Part shown: piece by piece, positions 35,431-46,050 of the stretch
How the letters are laid out: each line of letters begins with the position of its first letter
Position numbering within the stretch: position 1 is the first letter of the stretch
Assembly (NCBI GenBank): GCA_963838375.1
Contig: CAWIQY010000021.1
Location: 62,001 to 126,000 of the forward strand
DNA length: 64,000 nucleotides
DNA from: DVED01 sp963838375
GTDB taxonomy: Bacteria; Cyanobacteriota; Cyanobacteriia; Cyanobacteriales; Geitlerinemataceae
Direction of reading: 5' to 3'
Notes under the pieces: model-generated
Seen by the model: only the letters and a program-made list of their open reading frames with translations
The model's database searches: none
What the model was told of the DNA's origin: nothing
Made by a program: the position numbers and the translations under genes

Positions 35431-36423
35431 ATGAACTGGATAAAATTTCCCTTCCCATGGCACTCTTGGGGCAAATCAACCCTACTCGCTTCCCTCAGCA
35501 TTCACGGACTGTTATTGAGTTTGCCTCTGGCTGCCAAGAAAGATCCGCCGAAGCCCGAAACATTGGCTGCCGTGCCCATTGCCGCGCTGGCTGCCGTTCC
35601 CGCCGTCGAGACTTCTACGGAACGACCCGAACCGGAACCCACCGTCGTCCAACCGCCGCCACAACCGCCGCCACAACCGCCCGAACCGGTATTCGAGGAA
35701 TTTGAACCCTTGTTCGATCGATTTCCGTCCCGGCAATTTTCATCATTTCGGGATCGTACGAACCCATCTCCCAAACAACCTGTCGAACGAGCGGAAGACA
35801 CGGAGAAGACTCTCGAAGCTCCCTCCGAACACAGTGAAACTCAAGTCCACCCAGTCGTCGATATCAAGACTTCCACCACTGAATTCACGCAACCCGAAAC
35901 CCCGCCACAGAAAACGCGAATTGACACGGACAACTTTGAGCCACCTCTCAAACCCAAACCCCGACTCCAGCCGTCTCAACCTCCCCTTCCTGAAGAAGAA
36001 CCACCGGAAGTCGTTAAGGGTCAATTACAGGAAGTCTTGGGGGACATCCGAGGAGAGGGTGATTTTAGCAATGTAGAGGGCGATCTGATTTTCGTCATGC
36101 TTGATGATTTTGAAAATTTGGCTCGACTCAAACAGATTTTTACGACTGATAACGACAGCAAACTCAAACCCGAAATCGATCCACATCAGTTTCGAGTCAT
36201 TGAACACCAACAGCCAGAGGAAGTTTACGCCAAATTGCAGAATGAATTGTCTGTCCAAAAATTTTCAATTACTCCCGTACCAACACCAATCTCTGGTATT
36301 TACGAAAACAGCGATTTGTACGAAGTGAAGAAAGGAAGCGTGGTTAGCTATGTCAATTTGGTAGAGCTGGGGGACCAAGGAACCCTGTTTGTGGTTTGGA
36401 ATCAGCTTCCCGGTGAAGGATAA
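35431..36423 (+). CDS. TonB-like proline-rich protein with N-terminal anchor
   Basis: A 330-residue protein. A short cytoplasmic N-terminus (MNWIKFPFPWHSWGKS) precedes one hydrophobic segment (about 18-35), as in TonB. A long Pro/Glu/Lys-rich periplasmic stretch follows (about 36-210, with QPPPQPPPQPPEPV). The C-terminal 110 residues are folded-looking, with a GELQ-type start and no clear TonB C-terminal YPxxA motif. It could be a TonB relative spanning the periplasm, and exbB/exbD genes lie at 54-56 kb, but the C-terminal domain is not one I recognise. The start ATG at 35431 follows GGACTGTG without a strong ribosome site. Confidence 0.6.
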   Translation: MNWIKFPFPWHSWGKSTLLASLSIHGLLLSLPLAAKKDPPKPETLAAVPIAALAAVPAVETSTERPEPEPTVVQPPPQPPPQPPEPVFEEFEPLFDRFPSRQFSSFRDRTNPSPKQPVERAEDTEKTLEAPSEHSETQVHPVVDIKTSTTEFTQPETPPQKTRIDTDNFEPPLKPKPRLQPSQPPLPEEEPPEVVKGQLQEVLGDIRGEGDFSNVEGDLIFVMLDDFENLARLKQIFTTDNDSKLKPEIDPHQFRVIEHQQPEEVYAKLQNELSVQKFSITPVPTPISGIYENSDLYEVKKGSVVSYVNLVELGDQGTLFVVWNQLPGEG

Positions 36424-36463
36424 CCCGACCTAGATTCGGATACGGCGAGTGAATATCCAAATC

Positions 36464-36483
36464 CCCGACTTGGCAAAGTCGGG
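36464..36483. repeat. Hairpin repeat CCCGACTT-GGCA-AAGTCGGG
   Basis: A perfect 8-bp stem with a 4-base loop, 40 bp after the TonB-like gene. A related hairpin (CCCCGA...TCGGGG) lies at 38284-38304 and another at 43499-43526. They lack T-runs, so a dispersed repeat fits better than a standard terminator. Confidence 0.7.
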
Positions 36484-36577
36484 AATCTCGCCTCATGTCT
36501 CCCTACCCAGTTGAGAATCTCTGCGTTACATTTATTAATATTGCTTTCAGAAACCCTCGATCGTATCCGAAACCCCT

Positions 36578-37645
36578 ATGACTGATACGCTGACTAAACT
36601 TGCCTACCAAACTTTCCAACAAGGCAAAAGCTATTTCGGCTTCACCCACAAAACCCTTAGTGCAAGACTCTATGAACTCGTAGCACCGCCACGAGAAATC
36701 CAAACCCAACCCATTTCCCCAGAATTGTTGCAACAAGCGCAGCAAAGATTGGACAAGCTGCTAGAAGCCGATTGGCAAGACGCCGAACGCGGGGTTTATC
36801 CCGCCAGTTTGCTGTTCGACAACCCTTGGGAAGACTTCTTCCGCTACTATCCCCTCGTCTGGCTGGATTTACCAAAAATTTGGGATCGCACGAGCCGCAA
36901 GCAGTACCAAGAATTTTCCCCAGAAATCGAAACCGAAGGCTATCCCAGCTACTACGTCCAAAACTTCCACCATCAAACCGACGGGTACTTGAGCGACGAG
37001 TCGGCAAGTCTCTACGATTTGCAAGTGGAGATTTTGTTTAACGGGGGTGCTGACCCCATGCGCCGCCGGATTTTAGCGCCGCTGAAACAGGGACTCGCCG
37101 CATCGTTCCCCGAAGTTGCCCCCCGGCAGGTGCGGGTTTTGGATGTGGCGACGGGTACGGGACGGACGTTGCGGCAGATTCGCGGCGCATTGCCGAAAGC
37201 CTCGTTGTACGGCACGGATTTGTCACCTGCCTATTTGCGCAAAGCCAACCAACTGCTGTCGGAGTTGCCGGGAGAACTGCCGCAACTGTGCCAAGCTAAC
37301 GCCGAACATTTGCCGTATTCGGATCGATATTTCCATGGGGTGACGTGCGTGTTCACCTTTCACGAACTGCCACCAGAGGCACGCCAACGGGTCATAGAAG
37401 AGTGTTTCCGGGTGCTGCAACCCGGTGGAACGTTCGTCATCTGCGATTCGATTCAAGCGTTGGACTTGCCGGAGTTCGATCCGTTCATGGAAAACTTCCA
37501 AGCCATGTTCCACGAACCCTACCACCGCCACTACACCACCGACAATTTGGTGGCGCGGCTGGAAAATGCTGGGTTTACGGACATCACCATGGAAAACCAC
37601 TTTATGAGCAAATACTGGGTAGCACGGAAAAATAGCGATCGTTAA
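36578..37645 (+). CDS. Class I SAM-dependent methyltransferase
   Basis: A 355-residue protein. Residues 1-170 form an N-terminal region particular to a cyanobacterial/plant-type group (AYQTFQQGKSYFGFTHK). The methyltransferase fold starts near 185, with motif I VLDVATGTGRTLRQI and YGTDLSPAYLRKAN, followed by FTFHELPPEARQRVI and a RVLQPGGTFVICDS block. Members are often annotated UbiE/MenG-like, but the substrate is not established. The gene stands alone and is followed by a strong inverted repeat. Confidence 0.88.
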   Translation: MTDTLTKLAYQTFQQGKSYFGFTHKTLSARLYELVAPPREIQTQPISPELLQQAQQRLDKLLEADWQDAERGVYPASLLFDNPWEDFFRYYPLVWLDLPKIWDRTSRKQYQEFSPEIETEGYPSYYVQNFHHQTDGYLSDESASLYDLQVEILFNGGADPMRRRILAPLKQGLAASFPEVAPRQVRVLDVATGTGRTLRQIRGALPKASLYGTDLSPAYLRKANQLLSELPGELPQLCQANAEHLPYSDRYFHGVTCVFTFHELPPEARQRVIEECFRVLQPGGTFVICDSIQALDLPEFDPFMENFQAMFHEPYHRHYTTDNLVARLENAGFTDITMENHFMSKYWVARKNSDR

Positions 37646-37664
37646 TTGCGGTACGATCGAAGCG

Positions 37665-37709
37665 TTGGGTCGATCGATTGATGCTTGAACCGACAATCGA
37701 TCGACCCAA
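37665..37709. terminator. Perfect 16-bp inverted repeat after the methyltransferase gene
   Basis: TTGGGTCGATCGATTG (37665-37680) and its exact complement CAATCGATCGACCCAA (37694-37709) enclose a 13-base loop, 20 bp after the stop codon. The hairpin would be very stable, but no T-run follows, so termination is uncertain. It may instead be a palindrome-type repeat or stabilise the 3' end of the message. Confidence 0.5.
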
Positions 37710-37801
37710 GCGTGGGTTCCTCAGACTAACCACTAGTCATGGGTTCCCAGAAGCGCTAGAGTGAGGCTGGATAATCTGAGTGAATCATAGTAGACAGTTT
37801 T

Positions 37802-38263
37802 ATGACGATCGAACGAGAAGACCTTCCCCAAGACATATCGATGGATGACACAAACGATATGGACTGCGTTCAGGAGATCGAACTGGTCATTGCTAGCCTG
37901 GCAGAAGATCAGAAGGCAATGGTGGGACAAAACGACGCGGGTCATATCTGGAAGTTTGAATATGGTAGCGTCCAAGTGTTTGTGCAACTGACGGGTTCGA
38001 CCGAAGAAGATACGCTGACCGTTTGGTCTCCGGTACTGAAGTTGCCGGCAAAGAATGAAGGCGAGTTAATGCGCCGATTGTTGGAGATGAATTGGTCGAG
38101 TACCTTAGAATCTCGGTTTGGTATTTTGAATAACGAAGTGGTTATTGTGGCGTCTCGATCGATCGCGGATTTGAGTGCGGGAGAGCTTTCGAGATCGATT
38201 ACTATTGTGGCAACTCTTGCCGATGATAACGACGACATCTTACAGGCAGAGTTTGGTCAGTAA
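37802..38263 (+). CDS. YbjN-domain protein
   Basis: A 153-residue acidic protein with a YbjN-type (CesT-like alpha/beta) fold: the central VWSPVLKLPAKNEGELMRRL and WSSTLESRFGIL match that family. YbjN proteins are small, soluble and poorly understood; some act as chaperone-like or stress factors. The start ATG at 37802 gives MTIERED. The C-terminus is acidic. There is no operon partner; the inverted repeat at 37665 separates it from the methyltransferase. Confidence 0.75.
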   Translation: MTIEREDLPQDISMDDTNDMDCVQEIELVIASLAEDQKAMVGQNDAGHIWKFEYGSVQVFVQLTGSTEEDTLTVWSPVLKLPAKNEGELMRRLLEMNWSSTLESRFGILNNEVVIVASRSIADLSAGELSRSITIVATLADDNDDILQAEFGQ

Positions 38264-38283
38264 GCCGTAATAGAGCCTTTCAT

Positions 38284-38304
38284 CCCCGACTTAAAAGATC
38301 GGGG
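38284..38304. repeat. Hairpin repeat CCCCGA-N9-TCGGGG
   Basis: A 6-bp GC stem 20 bp after the YbjN gene, similar to the one at 36464-36483. It could end transcription weakly, but the downstream sequence has no T-run. Confidence 0.5.
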
Positions 38305-38345
38305 TGTGGAACTGCAACCTAATATCCGGTCAAATGTAGGCAAAG

Positions 38346-38510
38346 TTACTCAATTTGACCAGATATCAAGGAATCAATATAGGCTCGTACCTGATTCTGC
38401 CAGTCCGGTACTTGTTTGAGTCTTTCGCGGACACCCGGCAACACTTTCACTTGAACCGGAACCTTGTCGTATGCCACTTGACGATCTGGCTGAAATTTTA
38501 TTGTTGGCAT
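38346..38510 (-). CDS. Small conserved-type protein divergent from tnpB (54 residues)
   Basis: On the minus strand an ATG at 38510 opens a 54-codon frame ending at TAA (38348-38346). It begins MPTIKFQPDRQVAYDKVPVQ and continues with VKVLPGVRERLKQVPDWQNQ. The product is compact and charged and ends in a short helix. I recall similar short proteins next to cyanobacterial tnpB copies, which suggests a passenger or regulator of the element, but this is memory rather than proof. It starts 61 bp from the tnpB start, on the other strand. Confidence 0.55.
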   Translation of the reverse strand: MPTIKFQPDRQVAYDKVPVQVKVLPGVRERLKQVPDWQNQVRAYIDSLISGQIE

Positions 38511-38529
38511 TTCATCTCAAGATGATATC

Positions 38530-39800
38530 GGGTATACTAGACAATATAACTCATTTGACAGGTCGAATCAAATGTTACTCAGTTTCAAGACGGCTTTAAT
38601 TCCTCACAATAAGCAAGAGACTTTGTTCCGTAAAGCTTCCGGGACAGCACGTCACGCTTACAATTGGGCTAACGCTCAGATTCAGGAGATTTTGGCGATT
38701 CGGGGAACTGACAAGACAGTTAAACTCCCGACCGCGATTGACTTACACAAAAAATTGGTGAGCCGAGTCAAATCCGTTAATCAATGGTATTACGAAGTCA
38801 ATAAAAATGTTCCTCAAAAAGCCTAGCCGATTGCCGAACCGCTTGGGATAGATGCTTGAAAAAAATCTCCAAACGACCCCGATTCAAAAAGAAAGGTCAA
38901 CGCGATTCTTTTTATTTGGAATCAGGGACAAAAGCAAAACCCGGCATCCAACACAACGGTAAGCGAGTTAGACTGCCATCTATCGGTTGGGTGCGCTTAG
39001 CAGAGCCTCTACCTGTGACAGCTATTCATAACTGTGTGATCTCACGCCAAGCTAATCGTTGGCTAATCTCAATTAAGGTTGAAATTGAAAAACCCAACGT
39101 AGACCCTAATAGACCGACAATTGGTGTTGACATAGGAATTAAGGAATTAGCAGTTTGTTCTAACGGGAAAGTCTTCACTAACCCGAAAGCTTATCGCCGT
39201 TTAAACAAACGGATGAAGCGGTTACAACGTCGCGTTAGTAAACGTGTCAAAGGTTCTAAAAATCGAGCCAAAGCGGTGCAAAAGCTAGCTAAGTTACACG
39301 CTAGGATTGCCAACACACGTAAGGATGCGATTCACAAATTAACTCACTATCTTGCCCAGAACCACAGCGAGATCAAGATTGAGGATTTGTCAGTCAAGTC
39401 CTTTCTAAAGAATCACAAACTCGCCGGGGCAATTGCCGATTGTGGTATGTACGAGTTTCGCCGACAGTTAGAGTATAAAACTGAGAAATTTTCCAGCCAG
39501 TCGATCTTGGTTGATAGAATGTTTCCCAGTTCTCAAATCTGCTCAAACTGTGGCAATCATCGTCACAAAATGCCATTAAAAAACCGCACTTATCTCTGCC
39601 CTGAATGCGGTTATACCGAGGACAGAGACTTAAACGCGGCGAAGAATATCGAACGATGGTTTGATGGAATCCATATTCCAGAGCGTTCGGAAATGGGCGG
39701 TGAGTTCCACCGTGTCAGCCTGTGAAGTAGACAAACCCGATAGCAGTTATGCTGTCGCTACGTTGAATCAGGAAGTCAACAGCAATCCGACTCATGTCCA
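38530..39800 (+). mobile_element. IS200/IS605-group element with tnpB only (approximate ends)
   Basis: The element carries tnpB without tnpA, so it cannot transpose alone. A promoter-like TATACT lies at 38532-38537. The right end after tnpB has a subterminal hairpin-forming stretch around 39750-39785 (GCTGT...ACAGC), where TnpB guide RNA (omega RNA) scaffolds normally lie. The precise left and right ends cannot be set without comparing copies. Confidence 0.65.
38572..39725 (+). pseudogene. tnpB: TnpB (IS605 OrfB) RNA-guided endonuclease, one-base frameshift
   Basis: RuvC-type nuclease of IS605-like elements, guided by an RNA from the element's right end. The N-terminal 84 codons (MLLSFKTALIP...) end at GCC TAG. 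Inserting one base in the CC run near 38823 restores ALADCRTAWDRCLKKISKRP and the second frame. RuvC residues are all present: GVDIGIKELAV (Asp), IKIEDLSV (Glu) and DRDLNAAKN (Asp). The zinc finger has CSNCGNH and CPECGY. Joined length is about 384 residues, full size. The missing base may be real decay or a homopolymer error. Confidence 0.88.
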
Positions 39801-39998
39801 GCTTTGTCTAGATTTGAGTAGGTTTGTATAGGTTTTACAGAACGGCTTTTAGGTTTGGCTGTATTGCAATACCGATCGACTGAAATGCTCGATCGCGCTT
39901 TTTTTCCTCCAACAGCGAGTCGAAAGATCGAGAATTCTAATAATCCTAGTATCCTCTACGCCTCATTCCCAGAAGTGCGATCGATCGTTCCCTTTGCC

Positions 39999-41125
39999 TT
40001 AATCCGGCAATACCTCCTTCAACGCTACAATCAGCCGATCGACATTTTCTTTTCGACTGTTATAACCCATCAGTCCCACGCGCCAAACTTTACCCGCCAG
40101 TTCTCCCAATCCGCCGCCAATTTCAAGGTTGTATTCGTGTAGCAATTTTCCGGCAATAGCTTTACCATCAACCCCTTCCGGAATGCGAACGGTGGTTAGC
40201 GTTGGCAGTCGAAATTCTTTCTCGACGTGGGGCGTTAGACCGATCGTTTCTAGCTGTTCCCAAAAGTATTCGGCATTCTGTTGGTGGCGCTGCCAGCAGT
40301 TTTCCACTCCTTCCTCAACAATCAGACGCAAGGCTTCTCGCAGTCCATAGTAGAGGTTAACCGGTGCGGTGTGGTGGTAAGCTCTTTCGCTTCCCCAATA
40401 TTTCCCCAGCAGAGTCATATCCAGATACCAATTTGGCACTTTGTCCGGGCGTTGCTGCAATTTTTCCCAAGCCTTCGGACTCATGGTAAATGGGGATGCG
40501 CCAGGAGAGCAACCCAATCCTTTTTGGCTGCAACTGTAGGCGAGATCGACCCCCCACTCATCCAGAAAAATGGGGACGCCGCCCAAACTGGTCACCGTAT
40601 CCACCAGTAGCAAACAGCCGAATTCCCGACACAATTCGCCAACCCCTTCTAATGGCTGACGCGCACCCGTAGAGGTTTCTGCATGAACCAGCGCCAAAAT
40701 TGCCGGACGATGGGTTTCTACAGCCTTGCGGAGTTCTGCCAGAGAAAAAACTTGTCCCCAGGGTTTTGTGAGGGTTTGCACATCTCCCCCGTAGCGTCCC
40801 GCCATATCTACCAAGCGATTGCCAAAGTATCCGGCAACGCCGACAAGGACGACCTCTGCCGATTGTACCGAATTGGCGATCGTCGCTTCCATCGCTGCCG
40901 TTCCCGTACCGCTAACAGCGATCGTCATCGGGTTTTCCGTCTGCCACACGTAGCGCAGCATAGACTGAATCTCGTCCATCAGAGTGAGAAATGCCGGATC
41001 GAGATGTCCCACGGGAGGCGTACTCATTGCCTGGAGAACGGCGGGATTGGCATTAGAGGGTCCCGGCCCAACAACAGGCGATCGGGCATTTGCAGAGGGG
41101 ATTTAGGGGGGTGAGTTAGTGTCAC
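39999..41125 (-). pseudogene. Class V aminotransferase (alanine-glyoxylate type), N-terminal frameshift
   Basis: PLP enzyme of the alanine/serine-glyoxylate aminotransferase group, which in cyanobacteria serves photorespiratory glyoxylate. The 342-codon frame starts at MSTPPVGHLDP, which is internal to the family. The missing start reads upstream from GTG at 41125 as VTLTHPPKSPLQMPDRLLLG, then one base is lost in the G/C run near 41066, and the frame should continue as PGPSNANPAVLQAM. Motifs: SGTGTAAMEA, VDTVTSLGG and the PLP lysine in SCSQKGLG. Joined length is about 376, normal. The 342-codon product alone would lack the substrate-binding N-terminal strand. Confidence 0.85.
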
Positions 41126-41189
41126 AATGGGTTCTGAATGGATACAACTTGAATGGGTCGATAACCTATATTTTCGCTTCTAACGGCAT

Positions 41190-43142
41190 TTATTCCCGAC
41201 CTTCCAGTTCAAATCGCCACTGTGCCTCTTCTTTTTTGAAATCGGTTTCCAAACCGGGAATGGGAGGAATTGCTAAATCTTCTGGCAGATCGTCCCATGG
41301 GGGTAAATCTACATTCAAATCCGCATCGGCAAGTTCCCACCCGACAATCTCCTCACCTAACATCGCATCATCGGGGACTTTCCATAAAGACTCTGGATCT
41401 TCATCCGGTTCGTCTCGAAAAGTTTCCTCCTCTGGTGCATCTGGGGAAACATCGTTTGGAGTCGGAGAAAGTCCGTTAGCGAACGCATCTTTATAGAGGA
41501 CGCTAGCTGGGATATCTACCGTAAACGTCGAACCCACATCTTCTTCGCTCTCTACCGTAATATCTCCTCCCATCATCTGACAAAATCGGCGACTGATTGC
41601 CAGTCCCAAACCCGTGCCACCGTATTGGCGAGTCGTGGAACCATCAGCTTGGGTAAACGGGTCAAAAATTTGTTCGATTTGATCGCCAGTCATGCCAATT
41701 CCAGTATCGCTGACCCGAATGCAAATCCAGGAGAAAGAATCGGCGGCTGTATTTTCGGGTTCGCGATCGGTTTCGGCAGCGTAGAGAGCAAAGGGCGAAG
41801 TCTGGCGATTAACAGTCATTGTAATCGTACCTTGATGTGTAAACTTGGCTGCGTTGCTCAGCAGGTTGAGTAGTACCTGTCGCATTTTAGTCCGATCGGT
41901 ATACATCGTGCCGAGATTGAGACTGCAAATCACCTTGAGCGTATTGGTATTTTTCTCAATCAAAGGTTCCAGCGTAGACTCAATTTCGTAAATCAGATTG
42001 GAAACATCAAATTCTTCGGGAACTAGATCCATTTTTCCCGCTTCGATCTTGGAGAAGTCGAGAATATCGCTAATGATGGATAGCAAGTGCCGACCGGCAG
42101 TGGTAATGCTTCGCAAGTCGGACATGATATCTTCATGCTGTAAACCTAAGTCCTCGACTTCCTCCTGCAAGATTTCGCTGTAACCGATAATGGCATTGAG
42201 CGGTGTCCGCAGTTCGTGACTCATGCTGGCAAGGAAGGAACTTTTCGCTTGGTTGGCGGCTTCAGCGGCAAGGGTGGCTTGATAGAGTTCTGCTTCGGCA
42301 CGCTTGCGTTCGGTGATATCTCGGACAAAGGTACAGGCGCACTCTTGACCCTTGTACATCAAGGAGTTGACTGTGACTTCGACGGGAAAGATTTTGCCCG
42401 TTTTCGTGCAATGTCGGGAATCGAGGGTGAACGATCCGAATTCCTGAATTTGATCCCAATAATCGGGCCAAATTTCTGGGGGCAAATCTGGGTTAATGTT
42501 GTGAATGGTCAGTGAGAGCAACTCATCGCGAGTGTACCCTAAAGCCAGACAGGCAGCGTCGTTGACGTAAAAGAGTTTGCCATCGCGAGCGATCCAGAAA
42601 ACTGCATCTCCTGCTTTATTGATAGAAATTTGGGTAATGGGGAGAGTATCGTCCAGGCGCTGGCGTTCTTCTTGTTCGCGGTGTAGTTTTTTGAGAGCGG
42701 CGTTGAGTTGGGTGCGAACTTTTTGCAGAGATTTTTTGAGGATTCCGTTGGTATTTTGGAGAGTGGCGATCGCCTGTTTGGGTTTGGTAATATTTTCTCG
42801 AACCAAAATTAATCCGCCAACTTCTCCTGTGGTGGTTCGCCAAGGGCTAATTTCCCATTGGAAGGCGGCGGTGCTGCCATTGGGTTGGGGCACCTTCCGT
42901 TCTTGCCACTTGCCGTCATTTCCGGCTAAGCAGTGCTGGTGAATCTGTTTCCAAGCCTGACAACGGTACGGATAAACTTCGTAGTGCGATCGACCGATGG
43001 CGGTTTCGCGATCGAGATCCAAATCCTGTTCCCATTTTCGGCTGACGCATAGATAATGCATTTGGCGATCGACCATAGCAATCGCTTTGGGACTGTGTTC
43101 TAAAAACAGGCTGAACAGTTCCGGATTGTTTGGGACGTGCAT
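41190..43142 (-). CDS. PAS-domain sensor histidine kinase
   Basis: A 650-residue cytoplasmic kinase with no membrane segment. The first PAS domain covers about 10-125 (FLEHSPKAIAMVDRQMHYL). A coiled coil follows (about 125-165), then a second PAS/PAC (about 165-285; DGKLFYVNDAACLALGY). HisKA has the phospho-His near 308 in SMSHELRTPLNAIIGY. The HATPase domain has NLLSNAAKFT, VSDTGIGM and GGTGLGLAIS. After residue about 545 there is an acidic, Pro-rich extension that is not a receiver. A cognate regulator is not adjacent. It probably senses a soluble or redox signal, unknown. Confidence 0.93.
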   Translation of the reverse strand: MHVPNNPELFSLFLEHSPKAIAMVDRQMHYLCVSRKWEQDLDLDRETAIGRSHYEVYPYRCQAWKQIHQHCLAGNDGKWQERKVPQPNGSTAAFQWEISPWRTTTGEVGGLILVRENITKPKQAIATLQNTNGILKKSLQKVRTQLNAALKKLHREQEERQRLDDTLPITQISINKAGDAVFWIARDGKLFYVNDAACLALGYTRDELLSLTIHNINPDLPPEIWPDYWDQIQEFGSFTLDSRHCTKTGKIFPVEVTVNSLMYKGQECACTFVRDITERKRAEAELYQATLAAEAANQAKSSFLASMSHELRTPLNAIIGYSEILQEEVEDLGLQHEDIMSDLRSITTAGRHLLSIISDILDFSKIEAGKMDLVPEEFDVSNLIYEIESTLEPLIEKNTNTLKVICSLNLGTMYTDRTKMRQVLLNLLSNAAKFTHQGTITMTVNRQTSPFALYAAETDREPENTAADSFSWICIRVSDTGIGMTGDQIEQIFDPFTQADGSTTRQYGGTGLGLAISRRFCQMMGGDITVESEEDVGSTFTVDIPASVLYKDAFANGLSPTPNDVSPDAPEEETFRDEPDEDPESLWKVPDDAMLGEEIVGWELADADLNVDLPPWDDLPEDLAIPPIPGLETDFKKEEAQWRFELEGRE

Positions 43143-43673
43143 GAGTCAGTTTCAATGACGGGTCAGTGGGGAGTTGGAACTGGAGAAATCGGGATTCCCA
43201 GACTTTCCCAACCAGCGCGGCACAGAGGATGTCAACCCTCAGTGCTAGAGTTTTTCAAACAATGCGGCGCACCCCCTTTTGAAATAGGCTCTGAAACCGG
43301 CTTTGAAACCGGTTAAGTTTCAGGATCGATCGTTTGTGATTTAGCATCTATTCCGTCTTTGCGAAGCACGGCAAGTTGCACTCTAAGAATGGATAACCTG
43401 AGCCAACCGCGTCGATCGTCACCTATCTGCCATTTTTCACAATGCCCCATTGCTAGCTCTAATGCAGGGCAATCCCTATCAAGCATCATAACTTTTCGGG
43501 GTGAGAAAATACTCCCCACCCCGACGGCAAAATCCGTAACTTATTCAATACTTTAAAAAAATGTCCCCGATGGAGCAACGGAGAAGGAAGATGGTCGAAA
43601 GAGGCGGATGCCTGCCGTTCCCCTTCGTGCCTCATCTCCCTTGTTGCCACTCGTCTGGTAACTGAAAGCCGTT
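43143..43673. other. Intergenic region between groEL and the PAS kinase
   Basis: About 530 bases. It contains a GAAACCGG direct repeat (about 43291-43313, CTGAAACCGGCTTTGAAACC) and a hairpin TCGGGGTG...CACCCCGA at about 43498-43526. A 68-codon frame on the minus strand (43519-43313) has no family support. No RNA gene is recognised. Confidence 0.4.
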
Positions 43674-45380
<1,707 letters not shown>

Positions 45381-45412
45381 TGGGGGGTTGTTTAGCTCTC
45401 CAATAGAAAAAT

Positions 45413-45439
45413 TTAGCACTCCCGATCCACGAGTGCTAA
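45413..45439 (-). promoter_or_regulatory. CIRCE element (HrcA operator) of groEL
   Basis: TTAGCACTC (45413-45421), nine spacer bases, and GAGTGCTAA (45431-45439) form the exact CIRCE consensus. It lies immediately upstream of groEL. HrcA binding would repress the gene until heat stress. The hrcA gene is not in this window. Confidence 0.97.
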
Positions 45440-46050
45440 TTCGTAGAAACCGTACTCTACTGGGGGGGATGAGTCAGAGTACGGTGATACAAGGCGTTTG
45501 GGAGTAGGGGGAAGATCGAAGGCACAAGGTAAAATAGCCACTAGATCTCTAGCAAAACTCGGTTTTGGCTTAGGCAGGATAAGCTTTTGAGCGGGATTTC
45601 AGGAGAGGTATACTAGCCACTAACAACGAGCCACTAACCAATAACTAAAATTGTTTCGATGAGTTTGATAGAATTTGTAAAGGTATAACATCGCAATTGT
45701 CATCGGATCGACGATCGTTGAACTCAGCATCCCTCGATCTTAGTACCGTGGGAGACACGGGAATTGAAGCTGGGTAAGTTGCAAGACTCACCAACTGCTT
45801 TATAAGACCGGAGGGCGACGCTCCGGCACCATCAGCCCAAAAATCCCACGCGCATTGTCGTAGTGGGCGTGTCGAGGTTGGATTAGCCATGAGTGACGAC
45901 GGTTCCAGCGGGGAAATTTTCGCTTCTCGAAGTCTCAATGCCCATCGTGGCAAGTTCTATCCTGGCAAGTTCGACCCGACTCTGGCAAACCCGTTGGTTT
46001 TCCAAGTCACCTCCGAAGGCAATCTAAACCCAAGAACGCAAACAGAACGT
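45440..46050. other. Intergenic region / helicase leader
   Basis: About 610 bases between the divergent groEL and helicase genes. It should hold both promoters. An upstream in-frame extension of the helicase (ATG at 45889, 54 codons) lies in it, but that peptide has no family resemblance, so I read it as a long 5' untranslated leader. No RNA family is recognised. Confidence 0.4.

Noticed and set aside
43313..43519. 68-codon minus-strand frame between groEL and the PAS kinase
   Set aside because: No family resemblance and no clear ribosome site; it is listed only as part of the intergenic region.
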